A stretch of DNA of 37,912 nt from positions 1 through 37,912 of the forward strand of contig NZ_JAPHNL010000282.1 of NCBI RefSeq assembly GCF_026274175.1, given 5' to 3'. This document shows, in pieces, positions 7,573 through 16,339 of this stretch. Source of the DNA: Streptomyces beihaiensis. Lineage in GTDB: Bacteria > Actinomycetota > Actinomycetes > Streptomycetales > Streptomycetaceae. Made by a program: the position numbers and the translations under genes. The notes below the pieces were generated by a model. It saw nothing but the letters and a program-made list of their open reading frames with translations, was not told where the DNA came from and did no database searches. How positions within the stretch are numbered: the first letter of the stretch is position 1; each line of letters starts with the position of its first letter.

Positions 7573-8733
7573 GTGAACCCGCAGTTCGGTGACTACCAGT
7601 TCGAGATCTACCTCGACGGGCTGCGCGGGGTGGCCCCCACGCAGCCGATGGACTTCGCCGCGCTGGAGGAGCGGGCACGCGCCGCGCTGCCGGACTCGGT
7701 GTGGTCGTACGTCGCGGGTGGCGCGGGCGACGAGCACACGCAACGGGCCAACGTGCGGGCCTTTGAACGCCACGGGCTCGTGCCGCGCATGCTGGTGGGG
7801 GCCGAGCGGCGGGACATGTCGGTGGACGTGTTCGGGCTGCGACTGCCGTCGCCGCTGTTCATGGCACCGGTCGGAGTGGTGGGGCTGTGCGCTCAGGACG
7901 GGCACGGCGATCTGGCGACAGCGCGGGCGGCGGCCCGCACCGGTGTGCCGATGGTGGCGTCGACGCTGTCGGTGGACCCGATGGAGGACGTGGCCGCCGA
8001 GTTCGGCGGGACACCCGGCTTCTTCCAGCTCTACACGCCCAGGGACCGGGAGCTCGCCGAGAGCCTGGTCCGGCGTGCCGAGGCGGCGGGGTTCAAGGGG
8101 ATCGTCGTCACGCTCGACACATGGGTCACGGGCTGGCGCCCGCGCGACCTGTCGACCGCCAACTTCCCTCAGCTGCGCGGCCACTGCCTGGCCAACTACA
8201 CGTCCGACGCCCGGTTCCGCGAGCTGACCGGTTCCGACGATCCCCAGCGCGTGGTGCTGTCCTGGGCGGGCCTCTTCGGCAACCCCCTGACCTGGGACGA
8301 CCTGCCGTGGCTGCGTTCCCTCACGGACCTTCCGCTGATCCTGAAGGGCCTGTGCCACCCCGACGACGTGCGACGCGCCAAGGACGGCGGGGTGGACGGC
8401 GTCTACTGCTCCAACCACGGCGGCCGCCAGGCCGACGGCGGGCTGCCCGCGCTCGACGCGCTGCCCGGCGTGGTGGAGGCGGCGGACGGGCTGCCGGTCC
8501 TGTTCGACTCCGGGGTGCGGTCGGGCGCCGACGTGATCAAGGCGCTCGCTCTGGGCGCCACCGCGGTCGGCGTGGGACGGCCGTACGCGTACGGGCTCGC
8601 GGTGGGCGGCGAGGACGGGCTCGTGCACGTGCTGCGCTCGCTGCTCGCCGAGGCCGACCTCATCATGGCGGTGGACGGCTACCCCACGCTCGGCGACCTC
8701 ACGCCCCAGAGCCTGGCCGTCGTCCGCGGCTGA
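7573..8733 (+). CDS. Lactate 2-monooxygenase (FMN-dependent alpha-hydroxy acid oxidase family)
   Basis: A 386-residue cytosolic TIM-barrel flavoenzyme. The flavin/substrate signature [11 protein letters not shown] contains the catalytic His282, and the C-terminal FMN-phosphate loop is [18 protein letters not shown] followed by [11 protein letters not shown]. The blocks [20 protein letters not shown] and [10 protein letters not shown] resemble mycobacterial lactate 2-monooxygenase more than plain lactate oxidase or L-lactate dehydrogenase. That enzyme turns L-lactate plus O2 into acetate, CO2 and water. I chose the GTG at 7573, with GGAAGGG seven bases upstream; upstream in-frame codons are Pro/Arg/Gln-rich and not typical. 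It is convergent with the lipase gene. Exact substrate preference within the family is inferred. Confidence 0.88.
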   Translation: MNPQFGDYQFEIYLDGLRGVAPTQPMDFAALEERARAALPDSVWSYVAGGAGDEHTQRANVRAFERHGLVPRMLVGAERRDMSVDVFGLRLPSPLFMAPVGVVGLCAQDGHGDLATARAAARTGVPMVASTLSVDPMEDVAAEFGGTPGFFQLYTPRDRELAESLVRRAEAAGFKGIVVTLDTWVTGWRPRDLSTANFPQLRGHCLANYTSDARFRELTGSDDPQRVVLSWAGLFGNPLTWDDLPWLRSLTDLPLILKGLCHPDDVRRAKDGGVDGVYCSNHGGRQADGGLPALDALPGVVEAADGLPVLFDSGVRSGADVIKALALGATAVGVGRPYAYGLAVGGEDGLVHVLRSLLAEADLIMAVDGYPTLGDLTPQSLAVVRG

Positions 8734-8776
8734 GCCCCCCGCCCTCCCCCGCCGCGTGGGCCGGAGGGGGCGGGGC
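8734..8776. terminator. Bidirectional terminator between two convergent genes
   Basis: A near-complementary pair, GCCCCCCGCCCTCC (8734-8747) and GGAGGGGGCGGGGC (8763-8776), lies between the two convergent stop codons. The stem has two mismatches and a 15-base loop. Confidence 0.55.
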
Positions 8777-8784
8777 GCCGTCGG

Positions 8785-9756
8785 CTACTGCTGGACGGGC
8801 CCGATGGGGCCGGTCAGCGGCAGCACGGTCTGGCACTTGACGGGCCGCGGGTGCGCGGGGTCGAGCGCGTTGAGGACGTACGTGAGAGTGATCGGGTCGT
8901 AGGGGGCCTCCAGGTGGTCGGCCCGGTCCGCGGCGCAGGCGTCCTGGAGACGGATGTTGTGCACCGTGGCGCCGGGGCCGGCCGTCAGATAGCTGTTGGT
9001 GTACGGCGTGACCACCTCGTCGTACTCCGTCGCGATCACGGTGTAGTCGACGCCGGGCACGGTGTCGCCGCCCGCGTCCAGGGACCTGTTGAAGTCCGAG
9101 CCGATCTCCTGCTCCTCCAGGGCCGGTGCGGTCTTGTCGAGCAGGGCGTTGGCGGGCTCCAACAGGTAGAGGGCCCGGCCCACCTCGGTGATGCCGTCGA
9201 GCGTGGTGCCGTGGTTGGACGGCGTGATGCCGACGAACTTGTCCACCTTGCCCGCGGCGCTCGGGTCGTGCTTGAGGTAGTAGCGGGGCATGGGGCCACC
9301 GCCCTGGGAGTGGCCGACGAGGTCGACCTCGCTCGCTCCGGTGGCGGCGCGCACCTGGTCGACGAAGGCGCCCAGCTTCGCGGCGCCGTCCTCGATGCGG
9401 GCCGTGGCCTGCACGGGGCTGTTGTCGGTCGCGCCTCCGTAGTTGAACGCGAAGACGCAGTACCCGTTGTCGGCCAGCAGGGGCGCGGCTCCGCCCCAGT
9501 TGTCGTTCATGTTCTCCAGCGTGCCGTGGATGAGGACCACGGGCCGCGGGTGCTGTGCGGTGGGCTCGCAGCTCCAGTCGTTCGCGCCCGCGGGCGCGGT
9601 GTCCGGTGCGAAGAATCCCTTCAGAAATCCTTCCGTGAAGTTGTACTCGACGGGCCGCTGCGCGTCGGTGGCGGTCGCGTTCGGGGCACCGAGCGCGACG
9701 AGCCCAAAAATCCCCAGAGCGCCTGCGGCGAACGCCCCGATGATCCTGCGTCTCAT
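8785..9756 (-). CDS. Secreted alpha/beta-hydrolase lipase/esterase
   Basis: A 323-residue protein with a Sec signal peptide (MRRRIIG, hydrophobic core about 8-24, likely cleavage near ATA-TDA at 29-30). The lipase fold shows the oxyanion HGT after VVLI (77-79) and the nucleophile elbow GHSQGG with Ser150. Candidate Asp and His follow in ATEYDEVVTPY and ADRADHLEAPYDP. The spacing and the block YYLKHDPSAAGKVDKFVGI match secreted actinobacterial triacylglycerol lipases of the lipase class 2 type. Several Cys (63, 100 and two near the C-terminus) probably form disulfides. The ATG at 9756 follows GAGGGACG at a rather long spacing. A weak promoter candidate lies at 9815-9843. Hydrolysis of host or soil lipids is inferred. 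Confidence 0.85.
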   Translation of the reverse strand: MRRRIIGAFAAGALGIFGLVALGAPNATATDAQRPVEYNFTEGFLKGFFAPDTAPAGANDWSCEPTAQHPRPVVLIHGTLENMNDNWGGAAPLLADNGYCVFAFNYGGATDNSPVQATARIEDGAAKLGAFVDQVRAATGASEVDLVGHSQGGGPMPRYYLKHDPSAAGKVDKFVGITPSNHGTTLDGITEVGRALYLLEPANALLDKTAPALEEQEIGSDFNRSLDAGGDTVPGVDYTVIATEYDEVVTPYTNSYLTAGPGATVHNIRLQDACAADRADHLEAPYDPITLTYVLNALDPAHPRPVKCQTVLPLTGPIGPVQQ

Positions 9757-9814
9757 TTCCAGTACCGTCCCTCGTTCTGGAATACCGCGGCTTTCGCGGC
9801 GTCGGACTGCGGTG

Positions 9815-9843
9815 AAGTTAGAAGCGGCCAGCGGCCACGGCAA
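9815..9843 (-). promoter_or_regulatory. Weak promoter candidate for the lipase gene
   Basis: Reading the minus strand, TTGCCG (9838-9843), a 17-base spacer and TAACTT (9815-9820) lie about 60 bases upstream of the lipase start. The match to the housekeeping consensus is moderate. Confidence 0.3.
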
Positions 9844-10015
9844 CGATGTGCGCACGGCGGGTCGCCGGGCGCGCAGGCCGATGCCAGGAACGGGAGCGGC
9901 GGGGCGGCGAAGTTGTCACCCAAGTGAGCGATTTCTTGGCATACACATCAGAGTCCACGACAACGGCCCTGGTGAACGCCTTACTAGCAGTGGTAGTTGA
10001 CCTTCGCCCAACATC

Positions 10016-10044
10016 TTGACCCGCGAGTAACCTCGGCCCATACT
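10016..10044 (+). promoter_or_regulatory. Housekeeping-type promoter of the PucR-family gene
   Basis: TTGACC (10016-10021), a 17-base spacer and CATACT (10039-10044) make a good HrdB-type promoter with a leader of about 25 bases to the ATG at 10076. A second TTGACC starts at 10007. Confidence 0.55.
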
Positions 10045-10075
10045 CTGCGGGACGGGCGGAGGTTGAGGTGACGGG

Positions 10076-11305
10076 ATGAGCGCTTCCGGCGCAGTGGGCG
10101 CACCCGGTTTCGGTGGCGCGTGGGCGCTGTTTCCACAGCGGCTCGCGGACGAGCTGCGCAAGGAGAACCGCACGCTCGCCGCGGAGATCATCCACGAAAT
10201 ACGCCGTCAGATACCCGAATTCTCCCGGCCGTTGTCGGGGCAGTTCGGCGCGGCCATCCAGAACGGAGTGGAAACCGCGCTCGCCGAATTCGTCGACCGG
10301 GTCGAGGAGGGCGGCGGGGAACTGGACCCGCAGCGCCTTCCCGTCTACCGCGCGCTCGGGCGCGGCGAACTGGCGGAGGGCCGCAGCCTGGACGCGCTGC
10401 AGGCCGCCTACCGGCTCGGCGGGCGGGTGGCGTGGCGGCGCTACGTACGGGTGGCGCGGCGGCTGGCGCTCGGCACGGAGGCGGTGGCGCAGCTCGCGGA
10501 GACCGCCTTCACGCACATCGACGAGATCGCGGCGGCGTCGGTCACGGCGTACGCCCGCGCCCAGGCGGACGCGGCGGGCACCCTCGGCCGCCGCCGCCAC
10601 CGTCTCCTGACCCTCCTCTTCGCCACGGACCCGCCCCCCGAGGCGGTCCTTCGCCGGGCCGCCCATGAGGCGCAGTGGCAGCTGCCGCAGACCGTCGCGG
10701 CGGTGGCGCTCGGGACGGGCCTGACGGGGCCGGGGGCCGGGCGGGGGGCGGACGCCGTGCCGGAGGCGGGGCGGCGGCACCGGTTGCCGTCCGTGGTGCT
10801 CGCCGACCTCGACGGGCCCGCGCCGTGTCTGCTCGTGCCGGATCCGGCGGTGCACCTCGCGGACACGCGGCTGCGGCGGCTGCTGCGGGACCGCGGCGGG
10901 GTGACCGGACCCCGCGTGCCGCTCGCGCAGGCCGCCGACTCGCTGCGCTGGGCCCGCACGCTGCGGGCGCAGGCGCCGGACGGAGTGCGGGCCGACGCGG
11001 AGGAGCGGCTCACGGACCTGCTGCTGCTCGCCGACCCGGCACTGGTCCGGCTCGTCGCGGCCCGCAGGCTCGCCCCGCTGGCGGCGCTCACGCCGAAGCA
11101 GCGCGAGCGCCTCACGGACACGCTCCTGGCCCACCTCCAGACTCCGCACGGCAGCGCCCCCGAACTGGCCCGGCGACTGGCGATCCACCCTCAGACCGCC
11201 CGGCAGCGCCTGCACCACCTGCAGCGACTGTTCGGCCCCGCCCTGGACGACCCGGACGCCCGCTTCGAGCTGGAGGCCGCGCTGCGGGCCGGTGGACTCG
11301 TCTGA
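10076..11305 (+). CDS. PucR-family transcriptional regulator
   Basis: A 409-residue cytosolic regulator. The N-terminal two thirds is an all-helical domain of the kind seen in many Streptomyces PucR-like proteins (FSRPLSGQFGAAIQNGVETA, then YRALGRGELAEGRSLDALQA). The C-terminus (about 325-405) is the PucR helix-turn-helix: LAALTPKQRERLTDTLLAHL, then SAPELARRLAIHPQTARQRL and a final GPALDDPDARFELEAALR. The central region probably binds a ligand or forms the oligomer; no known ligand motif is visible. GAGGTGACGGG precedes the ATG. The target is unknown. The divergent lipase and the downstream methyltransferase are candidates only by position. Confidence 0.8.
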   Translation: MSASGAVGAPGFGGAWALFPQRLADELRKENRTLAAEIIHEIRRQIPEFSRPLSGQFGAAIQNGVETALAEFVDRVEEGGGELDPQRLPVYRALGRGELAEGRSLDALQAAYRLGGRVAWRRYVRVARRLALGTEAVAQLAETAFTHIDEIAAASVTAYARAQADAAGTLGRRRHRLLTLLFATDPPPEAVLRRAAHEAQWQLPQTVAAVALGTGLTGPGAGRGADAVPEAGRRHRLPSVVLADLDGPAPCLLVPDPAVHLADTRLRRLLRDRGGVTGPRVPLAQAADSLRWARTLRAQAPDGVRADAEERLTDLLLLADPALVRLVAARRLAPLAALTPKQRERLTDTLLAHLQTPHGSAPELARRLAIHPQTARQRLHHLQRLFGPALDDPDARFELEAALRAGGLV

Positions 11306-11454
11306 GCGGGTCGCCGCCGCCCCGAAAGCTCTTCGGCGTGAAGCAGTACGCGACCGCCGTCCGGATCCTGGACGGTCCACTCGCCGAGGTGTCGGAGCGG
11401 GTCGGCCGCCGTCCGCCGCTCGCCCGCACCGCGGGCGCGTGCGGGCGTCTCGGT

Positions 11455-11469
11455 TAGCCTTGCCGGACG
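11455..11469 (+). promoter_or_regulatory. Possible -10 element giving a near-leaderless mRNA
   Basis: TAGCCT (11455-11460) ends 9 bases before the ATG at 11470, and no ribosome binding site is visible. This fits a leaderless or nearly leaderless transcript. I see no clear -35. Confidence 0.35.
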
Positions 11470-12648
11470 ATGAACCGCACCGATCAGACCGCCCCCGACC
11501 AGCTCCTCACCACTCCTTGGGGCGAGGTGACGCTCACCCGTTTCCCGCCGGACCCGCGTGACCGGCTGCGCGCCTGGGACGCGGCCGACGCCTACCTGCT
11601 GCGGCACCTGGCCGGGGCGGACGTCGACCTGACGCGGGCGGTCGTCGTGGTGGGCGACCGTTGGGGCGCTCTGGGCACGGCGCTCACCGGGCGCGGCGGC
11701 TGCGCGCCGACGTCGATCTCCGACTCGTACCTGGGCCGGCAGGCCACGCTCGCCAACATGAACCGCAACACCCGCACGGGCGCACGGCTCCTCACCACGC
11801 GGGACACCCCGCCGGACCGCGTGGACGTCCTGCTCGTACGGGTCCCCAAGAGCCTCGCTCTGCTCGAGGACCAGCTGCACCGGCTGCGTCCCGCCCTGCG
11901 CCCGGACACCGTGGTGATCGGCACGGGCATGGTGAAGGAGATCCACACCTCGACCCTGCGCCTGTTCGAACGCATCGTCGGCCCGACCCGCACCTCGCTC
12001 GCCGAGCAGAAGGCGCGGCTGATCTTCGCCACTCCTGACCCGACCCTCTCACCGGGGCCGAACCCCTGGCCCCACGCGTACCGTCTTCCCGACGCCATCG
12101 GCCCGATGTCCGGTCGCACGGTGGTCAACCACTCCGGTGTCTTCTGCGCCGAACGCCTCGACGTCGGCACCCGTTTCTTCCTCGCCCACCTTCCCGGGGC
12201 CACCGCCGCGACCCGCATCGTGGACCTCGGCTGCGGCAACGGCGTCGTCGGCACGAGCGCCGCGCTGACCCACCCGGACGCCGAGGTGCTCTTCACCGAC
12301 GAGTCCTACCAGGCCCTGGCCTCGGCCCGGGCGACGTACGCGGGCAACGCGGCCGACCGTCCCGGCTCGGCACAGTTCCGCGTCGCCGACGGTCTCGCCG
12401 ACGTCCCGCCGGGCAGCGTCGACCTCGTCCTGAACAACCCGCCGTTCCACTCCCATCAGGCGACGACGGACGCGACGGCGCGGCGCATGTTCACGCAGGC
12501 CCGCGCCGCGCTGCGGCCGGGAGGCGAGCTGTGGGTGGTCGGCAACCGTCACCTCGGCCACCACGTGACACTGCGCCGCCTCTTCGGCAACAGCCGGCTG
12601 ATCGCCGGTGACTCGAAGTTCGTGGTCCTCAAGGCGGTCAAGCGGTAG
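11470..12648 (+). CDS. RlmG/RsmC-like rRNA (guanine-N2) methyltransferase
   Basis: A 392-residue two-domain class I SAM-dependent methyltransferase. The N-terminal half is a degenerate methyltransferase-like domain, as in RsmC/RlmG, where it binds RNA. The C-terminal half holds SAM motif I DLGCGNGVVG (about 251-260) and the N-methyltransferase motif IV NNPPFHSH (about 322-329). Length matches E. coli RlmG (378). These enzymes methylate exocyclic N2 of a guanine in 23S (G1835) or 16S (G1207) rRNA; which one applies here is not determinable. No ribosome binding site is visible before the ATG. It is convergent with the disulfide reductase gene, 35 bp away. Confidence 0.8.
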   Translation: MNRTDQTAPDQLLTTPWGEVTLTRFPPDPRDRLRAWDAADAYLLRHLAGADVDLTRAVVVVGDRWGALGTALTGRGGCAPTSISDSYLGRQATLANMNRNTRTGARLLTTRDTPPDRVDVLLVRVPKSLALLEDQLHRLRPALRPDTVVIGTGMVKEIHTSTLRLFERIVGPTRTSLAEQKARLIFATPDPTLSPGPNPWPHAYRLPDAIGPMSGRTVVNHSGVFCAERLDVGTRFFLAHLPGATAATRIVDLGCGNGVVGTSAALTHPDAEVLFTDESYQALASARATYAGNAADRPGSAQFRVADGLADVPPGSVDLVLNNPPFHSHQATTDATARRMFTQARAALRPGGELWVVGNRHLGHHVTLRRLFGNSRLIAGDSKFVVLKAVKR

Positions 12649-12683
12649 CGGAGACGACGCCGCGTACCGAGCCGCGGCACCGC

Positions 12684-14108
12684 TCAACCCCGGTATGCCT
12701 CCAGGAGGCGCAGCCAGACCTCGCTGACGGTCGGGTAGGCGGGCACCGCGTGCCACAGCCGGTCGACGGGCACCTCGCCCGCGACGGCCACCGTCGCCGA
12801 GTGGATGAGTTCGCCGACACCCGGGCCGACGAAGGTGACGCCGAGCAGCACCTCCCGGTCGAGGTCGACGACCATCCGGGCACGGCCCGTGTAGCCGTCG
12901 GCGTAGAGGCCGGCCCCGGCGACGCCGCCGAGGTCGAAGTCGACGGCCCGCACACGGTGGCCCGCCTCCTCGGCCTCGGCGAGGGTCAGGCCCGCGCTCG
13001 CCGCTTCCGGGTCGGTGAAGACGACCTGGGGGACGGCGGCGTGGTCGGCCGTGGCCGAGTGGGCGCCCCAGCGGTCGGTCTCCAGGAGCGGCACGCCCTG
13101 CGCGCGGGCGGTGATCGCGGCGCCCGCGATCCGCGCCTGGTACTTGCCCTGGTGGGTGAGGAGCGCCCGGTGGTTGACGTCGCCGACGGCGTACAGCCAG
13201 TCGCTTCCCTCGACGCGCAGCGTGTCGTCGGTGGTCAGCCAGGAGCCGGGGCGCAGGCCCACCGTCTCCAGGCCGATGTCGTCGGTGCGCGGGGCGCGGC
13301 CGGTGGCGAAGAGGATCTCGTCGCCCTCCAGGGTGGTGCCCTCGTCGATGGTAGCGGTGACCGTGCCGTCCTTTCGGGCCACGGCGGTCACGTTCACGCC
13401 CGTGCGCACCTCGGCGCCCGCCTCGCGCAGCGCCTCGGCGACCAGCTCACCGGCGAAGGGCTCCATGCGGCCGAGCAGCCGGCTGCCGCGTTCGAGCACG
13501 GTGACCTGTGAGCCGAGCGCCTGCCAGGCCGTGGCCATCTCGGAGGCGACCACGCCGCCGCCGACCACGAGGAGCCGTCCCGGAACGTGGTCGGCGCTGG
13601 TGGCCTCACGGCTCGTCCAGGGCGCGACGTCCGCCAGTCCCGGCAGCGACGGGAGCGCGGCGCGGCTGCCCGTGCACACGGCGACGGCGTGCCGGGCGGT
13701 GAGCTCGGTGACGGTGCCGTCGGGCCCGGTCACGGTGACCCGGCGCGGTCCGGCGAGACGGCCCTGTCCGCGGTAGAGGTCGGCGCCGATGGACCGCACC
13801 CAGTCGACCTGGCCGTCGTCCTTCCAGTGCGAGGCGAACTCGTCGCGATGGGCGAGGACGGCAGCGGAGTCGAGGGGGCCCTGGACCGCCTGCCGCACGC
13901 CGGGCACCCGGCGTGCGTCCGCTCGGGCGATGACCGGGCGCAGCAGCGCCTTGCTGGGCATGCACGCCCAGTACGAGCACTCCCCGCCGACCAGCTCGCT
14001 CTCCACGACGGCCGCGCTGAGCCCTCCCGCTCGGGCCCGGTCCGCCACGTTCTCGCCGACCGGACCGGCTCCCAGGACCACTACGTCGTAGCTGATGGGT
14101 TGCGTCAT
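12684..14108 (-). CDS. FAD-dependent pyridine nucleotide-disulfide oxidoreductase
   Basis: A 474-residue flavoprotein related to dihydrolipoamide dehydrogenase, mycothione reductase and mercuric reductase. The FAD GxGxxG is VVLGAGPVGENVA (9-21). The redox-active CX4C is GGECSYWACMPSK, with Cys44 and Cys49. The NAD(P)H fold shows LLVVGGGVVASEMA and the second FAD motif is WLYAVGDVN. The C-terminal dimerisation domain ends PAYPTVSEVWLRLLEAY. Disulfide reductases usually have His-Pro-T-x-x-E here, the His being the catalytic base; this protein has Tyr. It may therefore have a different substrate or act as an NAD(P)H oxidase or quinone reductase. It is divergent from a SigR-type thioredoxin gene, which supports a thiol-redox role. 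The start is ATG 14108, with only a weak ribosome binding site. Confidence 0.85.
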   Translation of the reverse strand: MTQPISYDVVVLGAGPVGENVADRARAGGLSAAVVESELVGGECSYWACMPSKALLRPVIARADARRVPGVRQAVQGPLDSAAVLAHRDEFASHWKDDGQVDWVRSIGADLYRGQGRLAGPRRVTVTGPDGTVTELTARHAVAVCTGSRAALPSLPGLADVAPWTSREATSADHVPGRLLVVGGGVVASEMATAWQALGSQVTVLERGSRLLGRMEPFAGELVAEALREAGAEVRTGVNVTAVARKDGTVTATIDEGTTLEGDEILFATGRAPRTDDIGLETVGLRPGSWLTTDDTLRVEGSDWLYAVGDVNHRALLTHQGKYQARIAGAAITARAQGVPLLETDRWGAHSATADHAAVPQVVFTDPEAASAGLTLAEAEEAGHRVRAVDFDLGGVAGAGLYADGYTGRARMVVDLDREVLLGVTFVGPGVGELIHSATVAVAGEVPVDRLWHAVPAYPTVSEVWLRLLEAYRG

Positions 14109-14158
14109 AGGCCCAGTGTCATGGCAGGTGTGCGAGCGAGCCACATGGGTACGTGCGC

Positions 14159-14184
14159 GGAATACGTCCGGCATGCGGACGGTT
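14159..14184 (+). promoter_or_regulatory. SigR-type promoter of the thioredoxin gene
   Basis: GGAAT (14159-14163), exactly 18 bases, then GTT (14182-14184). This matches the published Streptomyces SigR consensus GGAAT-N18-GTT for the thiol-oxidative-stress sigma factor. A transcript start near 14190 would leave a leader of about 60 bases. The spacer also contains the inverted repeat CGTCCG-GCATG-CGGACG (14165-14181). Confidence 0.85.
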
Positions 14185-14248
14185 GTGAAAGACGGCTTTG
14201 CCCCTTACGGCTTCGCCCGCGACCCTGAAGCAGGAAGAGGGAACCAAC

Positions 14249-14647
14249 ATGAGCACCGCCACCGTGGAGCTGACCAAGGACAACTTCGACCAGACCGTCA
14301 CCGACAACGAGTTCGTCCTGATCGACTTCTGGGCGTCCTGGTGCGGGCCCTGCCGGCAGTTCGCGCCGGTCTACGAGAAGGCCGCCGAGGCCAATCCGGA
14401 CCTGGTCTTCGGCAAGGTGGACACGGAGGCGCAGCCGGAGCTGGCCGCCGCCTTCGGCATTCAGTCGATCCCGACGCTGATGATCGTCCGCGATCAGGTC
14501 GCCGTGTTCGCGCAGCCCGGCGCGCTGCCCCAGGAGGCGCTCGACGACGTGATCGGGCAGGCCCGCGGCCTGGACATGGACGAGGTCCGCAAGTCGGTCG
14601 CCGAACAGCAGGCCAAGGAGCGGGGCGGCTCGCCGGAAGGCGCCTGA
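14249..14647 (+). CDS. trxC: Thioredoxin (SigR-controlled)
   Basis: A 132-residue cytosolic thioredoxin with active site FWASWCGPCRQF (Cys32 and Cys35), the buried catalytic Asp in VLIDFWA, and the cis-Pro loop IQSIPTLMIV. The C-terminal extension after the fold is charged and Gly/Ser-rich (QQAKERGGSPEGA). It reduces protein disulfides using electrons from thioredoxin reductase. A strong ribosome binding site (GGAAGAGGG) precedes the ATG. The exact SigR promoter 65-90 bases upstream and the divergent disulfide reductase match what I recall of S. coelicolor trxC (SCO0885), a SigR-regulon gene; the symbol rests on that. A hairpin terminator follows at 14712. Confidence 0.92.
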   Translation: MSTATVELTKDNFDQTVTDNEFVLIDFWASWCGPCRQFAPVYEKAAEANPDLVFGKVDTEAQPELAAAFGIQSIPTLMIVRDQVAVFAQPGALPQEALDDVIGQARGLDMDEVRKSVAEQQAKERGGSPEGA

Positions 14648-14711
14648 CCGGTCAGGCCGATTCACGGGCCACAACGTGCGCGCCGAGCATGTCGCGCGCA
14701 CCTAGGGGCCC

Positions 14712-14738
14712 GGCCGCCCGGTCGCGTACCGGGCGGCC
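14712..14738 (+). terminator. Hairpin terminator after thioredoxin
   Basis: A perfect 11-bp stem, GGCCGCCCGGT (14712-14722) with ACCGGGCGGCC (14728-14738), has a 5-base loop and lies 65 bases past the thioredoxin stop. Confidence 0.8.
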
Positions 14739-15094
14739 CGCACGACGGGCGAGTTTGCGCCCCCGCGTCCTGAAGGGCGCGCATCAGCAGCATCGCGCTC
14801 GTCGTGGTACGCCATCACCTGAGCAGCGCGTGGGCGCCCTCGACCGGCCCGGCTCCCGTTGTGCCGACGGCCCGCGCACTCGACCGTCGAACAGGGCGAT
14901 GCCCTCGGGGCCGATGCCGACGGGGCGCGAGCACGGCGACCGGCCGTGGTTCGGCCGGCACCCGAGGTGTCGGCCCGAGGGCGATACGGGTGGGTCCGGC
15001 GCGCAGGCTGCACGCAGCGGCGTGGGGCGCGGGCGGCGTCCGCTCGGCTCGGCACGGTGCCGCGTCCGGGGTGCCCGGCCGGCGGCCGGACGTG
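14739..15094. other. Region without a recognisable gene, possibly eroded coding DNA
   Basis: No open frame here has normal composition over its length. Short minus-strand stretches such as SAMLLMRALQDAGAQT (around 14755-14800) and PVGIGPEGIALFDGRVRG (around 14880-14935) look coding-like but sit in different frames and are interrupted by a stop. I cannot assign a family. Confidence 0.3.
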
Positions 15095-16219
15095 TCACCG
15101 CCGTGGCGCCGGGGGTGCGGCGGCCGGTCCGTCCGCGAGGACCCGCCATACCCCCGGGTCCTCGAAGCCGAGCGCCCACAGGGCGGTCGCGGTGACGCCA
15201 TGGGCGCGCAACGTGGGCAGGTCGGCGGCGACACCGCGGGCGTCCTGGTACCAGACGGTGCGTCGGGTCTTCTTCTCCTGGTACGTGAAGTGCGGGGTGC
15301 GGGACGCCGTGTCGAGGGCGTAGGGGGCCTTGACCTTGCGGCGCAGCGCCTCCGCGTCGTGCCAGGTGACGTGGCGGGCGCGTGTCCTGTGGCCGACGGC
15401 CCAGTCCCAGCCGTAGCCGGGCAGCCCCATCTCCAGCTTGGAGCGGGGCACTTGGGCGGTGGCCGTGTCGAGGATGTCGTCGTACCACTGCGGGCTGGAC
15501 AGCGGTCCCGGGGCGCCTTCGGCGTCATGCAGGTTGTAGCCCATGATGCGCATCCGGTCGGCGGCCGCGCCGAGCTTCCTGTAGTCCCAGATCCGGCCGG
15601 TGGTACGGGTCTTGGGGGTGACGGTGACGATGCACTGCTTGTCGAGGGCGTGGAGTCTCGCGCAGAGCCCGCTGACGAAGTCGGCGTAACCGGCGCGCAC
15701 CGCGCGGTAGGTGGAGTCGGGGGTGGGCGCGATGGACTCGTAGTCGATGTCGAGTCCGTCGTAGGCGCGGCTGCGGACGACACCGAGCAGGGTGTCGATG
15801 TGGCGGGAGCGCTGCGCGGGGCTGGTGAGGATCTTGCCGAGGGCGCCGGGGTTCATCTGTTCCATGACGGTGGGAACGACCCGCACGCCGCGCTCGTGCA
15901 GACCGTCGATGATGCCGCGGTCGCCGCTTCCGGTGTGGCCGACGACGCGGCCGGCGGACCTCGTCTCGTACCAGAACGGGCTGACGGTGCGCAGTTGGCG
16001 GGAATGGGCGAGGGCATCCTCGTAGGCGGCCTTCTGGTTCCAGTACGGAAGCCAGGCCGAGACGGTGCGCCGGGGTGCGCGTGGTTCGGGTGCGGGCTGC
16101 CCGGGGGCGCCCGGTGCCGCCTCGTGTGCGGCGGCCGGCAGGGCGGCGGCCAGGGCGAGGGCGCAGACGAGGACGGTCAGGGCGGTGCGGGGTGCGCGGT
16201 GCGTGTGTCGGCGTGCCAT
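15095..16219 (-). CDS. Secreted glycoside hydrolase family 18 protein
   Basis: A 374-residue protein with a signal peptide (hydrophobic core about 12-30, likely cleavage after AAA-HE at 31-33), a Pro/Ala-rich linker to about residue 50, then a GH18 barrel. The catalytic signature is YDGLDIDYE, giving the DxxDxDxE pattern with Glu161 as acid/base. Other barrel landmarks are VSAWLPYWN, VRVVPTVMEQ, MRIMGYNLHD, LEMGLPGYGWDW and the final ALWALGFEDPGVW. The type resembles chitinase-like or YaaH-like muramidase hydrolases acting on beta-1,4-GlcNAc polymers; no chitin-binding module is present, so the substrate is uncertain. The ATG at 16219 gives the best signal peptide, but no strong ribosome binding site is seen. 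The gene upstream on the same strand is the PARG-like relic. Confidence 0.85.
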   Translation of the reverse strand: MARRHTHRAPRTALTVLVCALALAAALPAAAHEAAPGAPGQPAPEPRAPRRTVSAWLPYWNQKAAYEDALAHSRQLRTVSPFWYETRSAGRVVGHTGSGDRGIIDGLHERGVRVVPTVMEQMNPGALGKILTSPAQRSRHIDTLLGVVRSRAYDGLDIDYESIAPTPDSTYRAVRAGYADFVSGLCARLHALDKQCIVTVTPKTRTTGRIWDYRKLGAAADRMRIMGYNLHDAEGAPGPLSSPQWYDDILDTATAQVPRSKLEMGLPGYGWDWAVGHRTRARHVTWHDAEALRRKVKAPYALDTASRTPHFTYQEKKTRRTVWYQDARGVAADLPTLRAHGVTATALWALGFEDPGVWRVLADGPAAAPPAPRR

Positions 16220-16339
16220 GTGCCGAGCGTGCGGCGCTACCCGGGCCGGCGCCGCGCGGATTGGTCCGTCCAGCCTCCGACGTGACCCGGGTGACTGCTT
16301 TTGCGGCGGGATGGTGTGGACATCGCCGCCATGACGGCC

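Noticed and set aside
14165-14181. CGTCCG-GCATG-CGGACG as an independent operator
   Set aside because: It fills the spacer of the SigR promoter. I noted it there rather than claiming a separate site, since such 6-bp repeats are frequent at this GC content.
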